A stretch of 64,000 nucleotides of DNA from Paenibacillus sp. JDR-2. GTDB taxonomy: Bacteria; Bacillota; Bacilli; Paenibacillales; Paenibacillaceae. Below are positions 63,956 through 64,000 of the stretch, in pieces (the first letter of the stretch is position 1; every line of letters begins with the position of its first letter). The notes under the pieces are model-generated. The model ran no database searches. It was not told the DNA's origin and saw nothing but the letters and a program-made list of their open reading frames with translations. The stretch lies in NCBI RefSeq assembly GCF_000023585.1, contig NC_012914.1, positions 1,498,501-1,562,500 of the forward strand, given 5' to 3'. Position numbers and translations under genes: made by a program.

Positions 63956-64000
63956 TTTTCATCGAAAAGTCTGCAATGGGAATTTCCTATGCTCTGAGTA

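Overview
The window looks like a stretch of chromosome from a Gram-positive, endospore-forming Bacillota, most likely Paenibacillus or a close relative. The reasons are strong AGGAGG-type ribosome binding sites, moderate GC, a leucine T-box in front of ilvB-ilvH-ilvC-leuA, an AUU-started infC, Bacillus-type 7-1-7 Fur/PerR operators, a YesM/YesN two-component pair beside LplB/YtcP-type sugar permeases, and the ytqA-ytqB gene pair. This is inferred from gene content and signals, not from a database search.

Layout. 1-5.3 kb: end of transketolase, ppnP, a beta-hydroxyacid dehydrogenase, pgi and a YigZ protein. 5.4-9.3 kb: sulfate ABC transporter cysT-cysW-cysA-sbp. 9.4-22.8 kb: Cof-type phosphatase, a C-terminal processing protease, an iron/peroxide cluster (Fur-box DUF1450 gene, ferritin, two acetyltransferases, fur with two PerR-like boxes), a UvrD-like helicase, a squalene-hopene/sporulenol-type cyclase, an RluA pseudouridine synthase and a secreted trypsin-like protease. 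23-31.4 kb: B12-binding radical SAM protein, deoxynucleoside kinase, a ROK regulator with an MFS transporter, the tRNA wobble-uridine pair ytqA-mnmM, and trmB. 31.4-36.6 kb: PAP2 phosphatase, two glycosyltransferases and infC-rpmI-rplT with its leader.

36.6-53.2 kb is the most distinctive accessory region and reads as one carbohydrate-use locus. It holds an AraC regulator, a GH95 enzyme, a secreted clan GH-D glycosidase with two CBM35-like modules, a YesM/YesN-type two-component system, two permeases and a lipoprotein for an ABC importer, and a second GH-D glycosidase without signal peptide. The likely scheme is that the secreted enzyme trims a polysaccharide, the importer takes up oligosaccharides, and the two leaderless enzymes finish the job in the cytoplasm. 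The substrate is not known from sequence.

53.4-62.3 kb: a Gly/Tyr/Cys-rich protein, an acetyltransferase, the T-box-controlled ilvBHC-leuA operon (ilvC flanked by two large intercistronic hairpins), yjbQ, leuB and a 2-Cys peroxiredoxin with a perfect PerR box. 62.4-63.9 kb: an IS1182-type insertion sequence that has entered the peroxiredoxin terminator and duplicated the whole 27-bp palindrome. Its transposase is split at an A AAA AAG slippery heptamer.

The most novel non-coding signals are two copies of a ~150-bp structured element with inverted ends (1871-2021 and 43646-43794), two arrays of imperfect palindromes with ~52-bp steps (28071-28274 and 43309-43497), and a 39-bp hairpin-bearing tandem repeat (31989-32091). 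No tRNA, rRNA, CRISPR array or prophage was seen.
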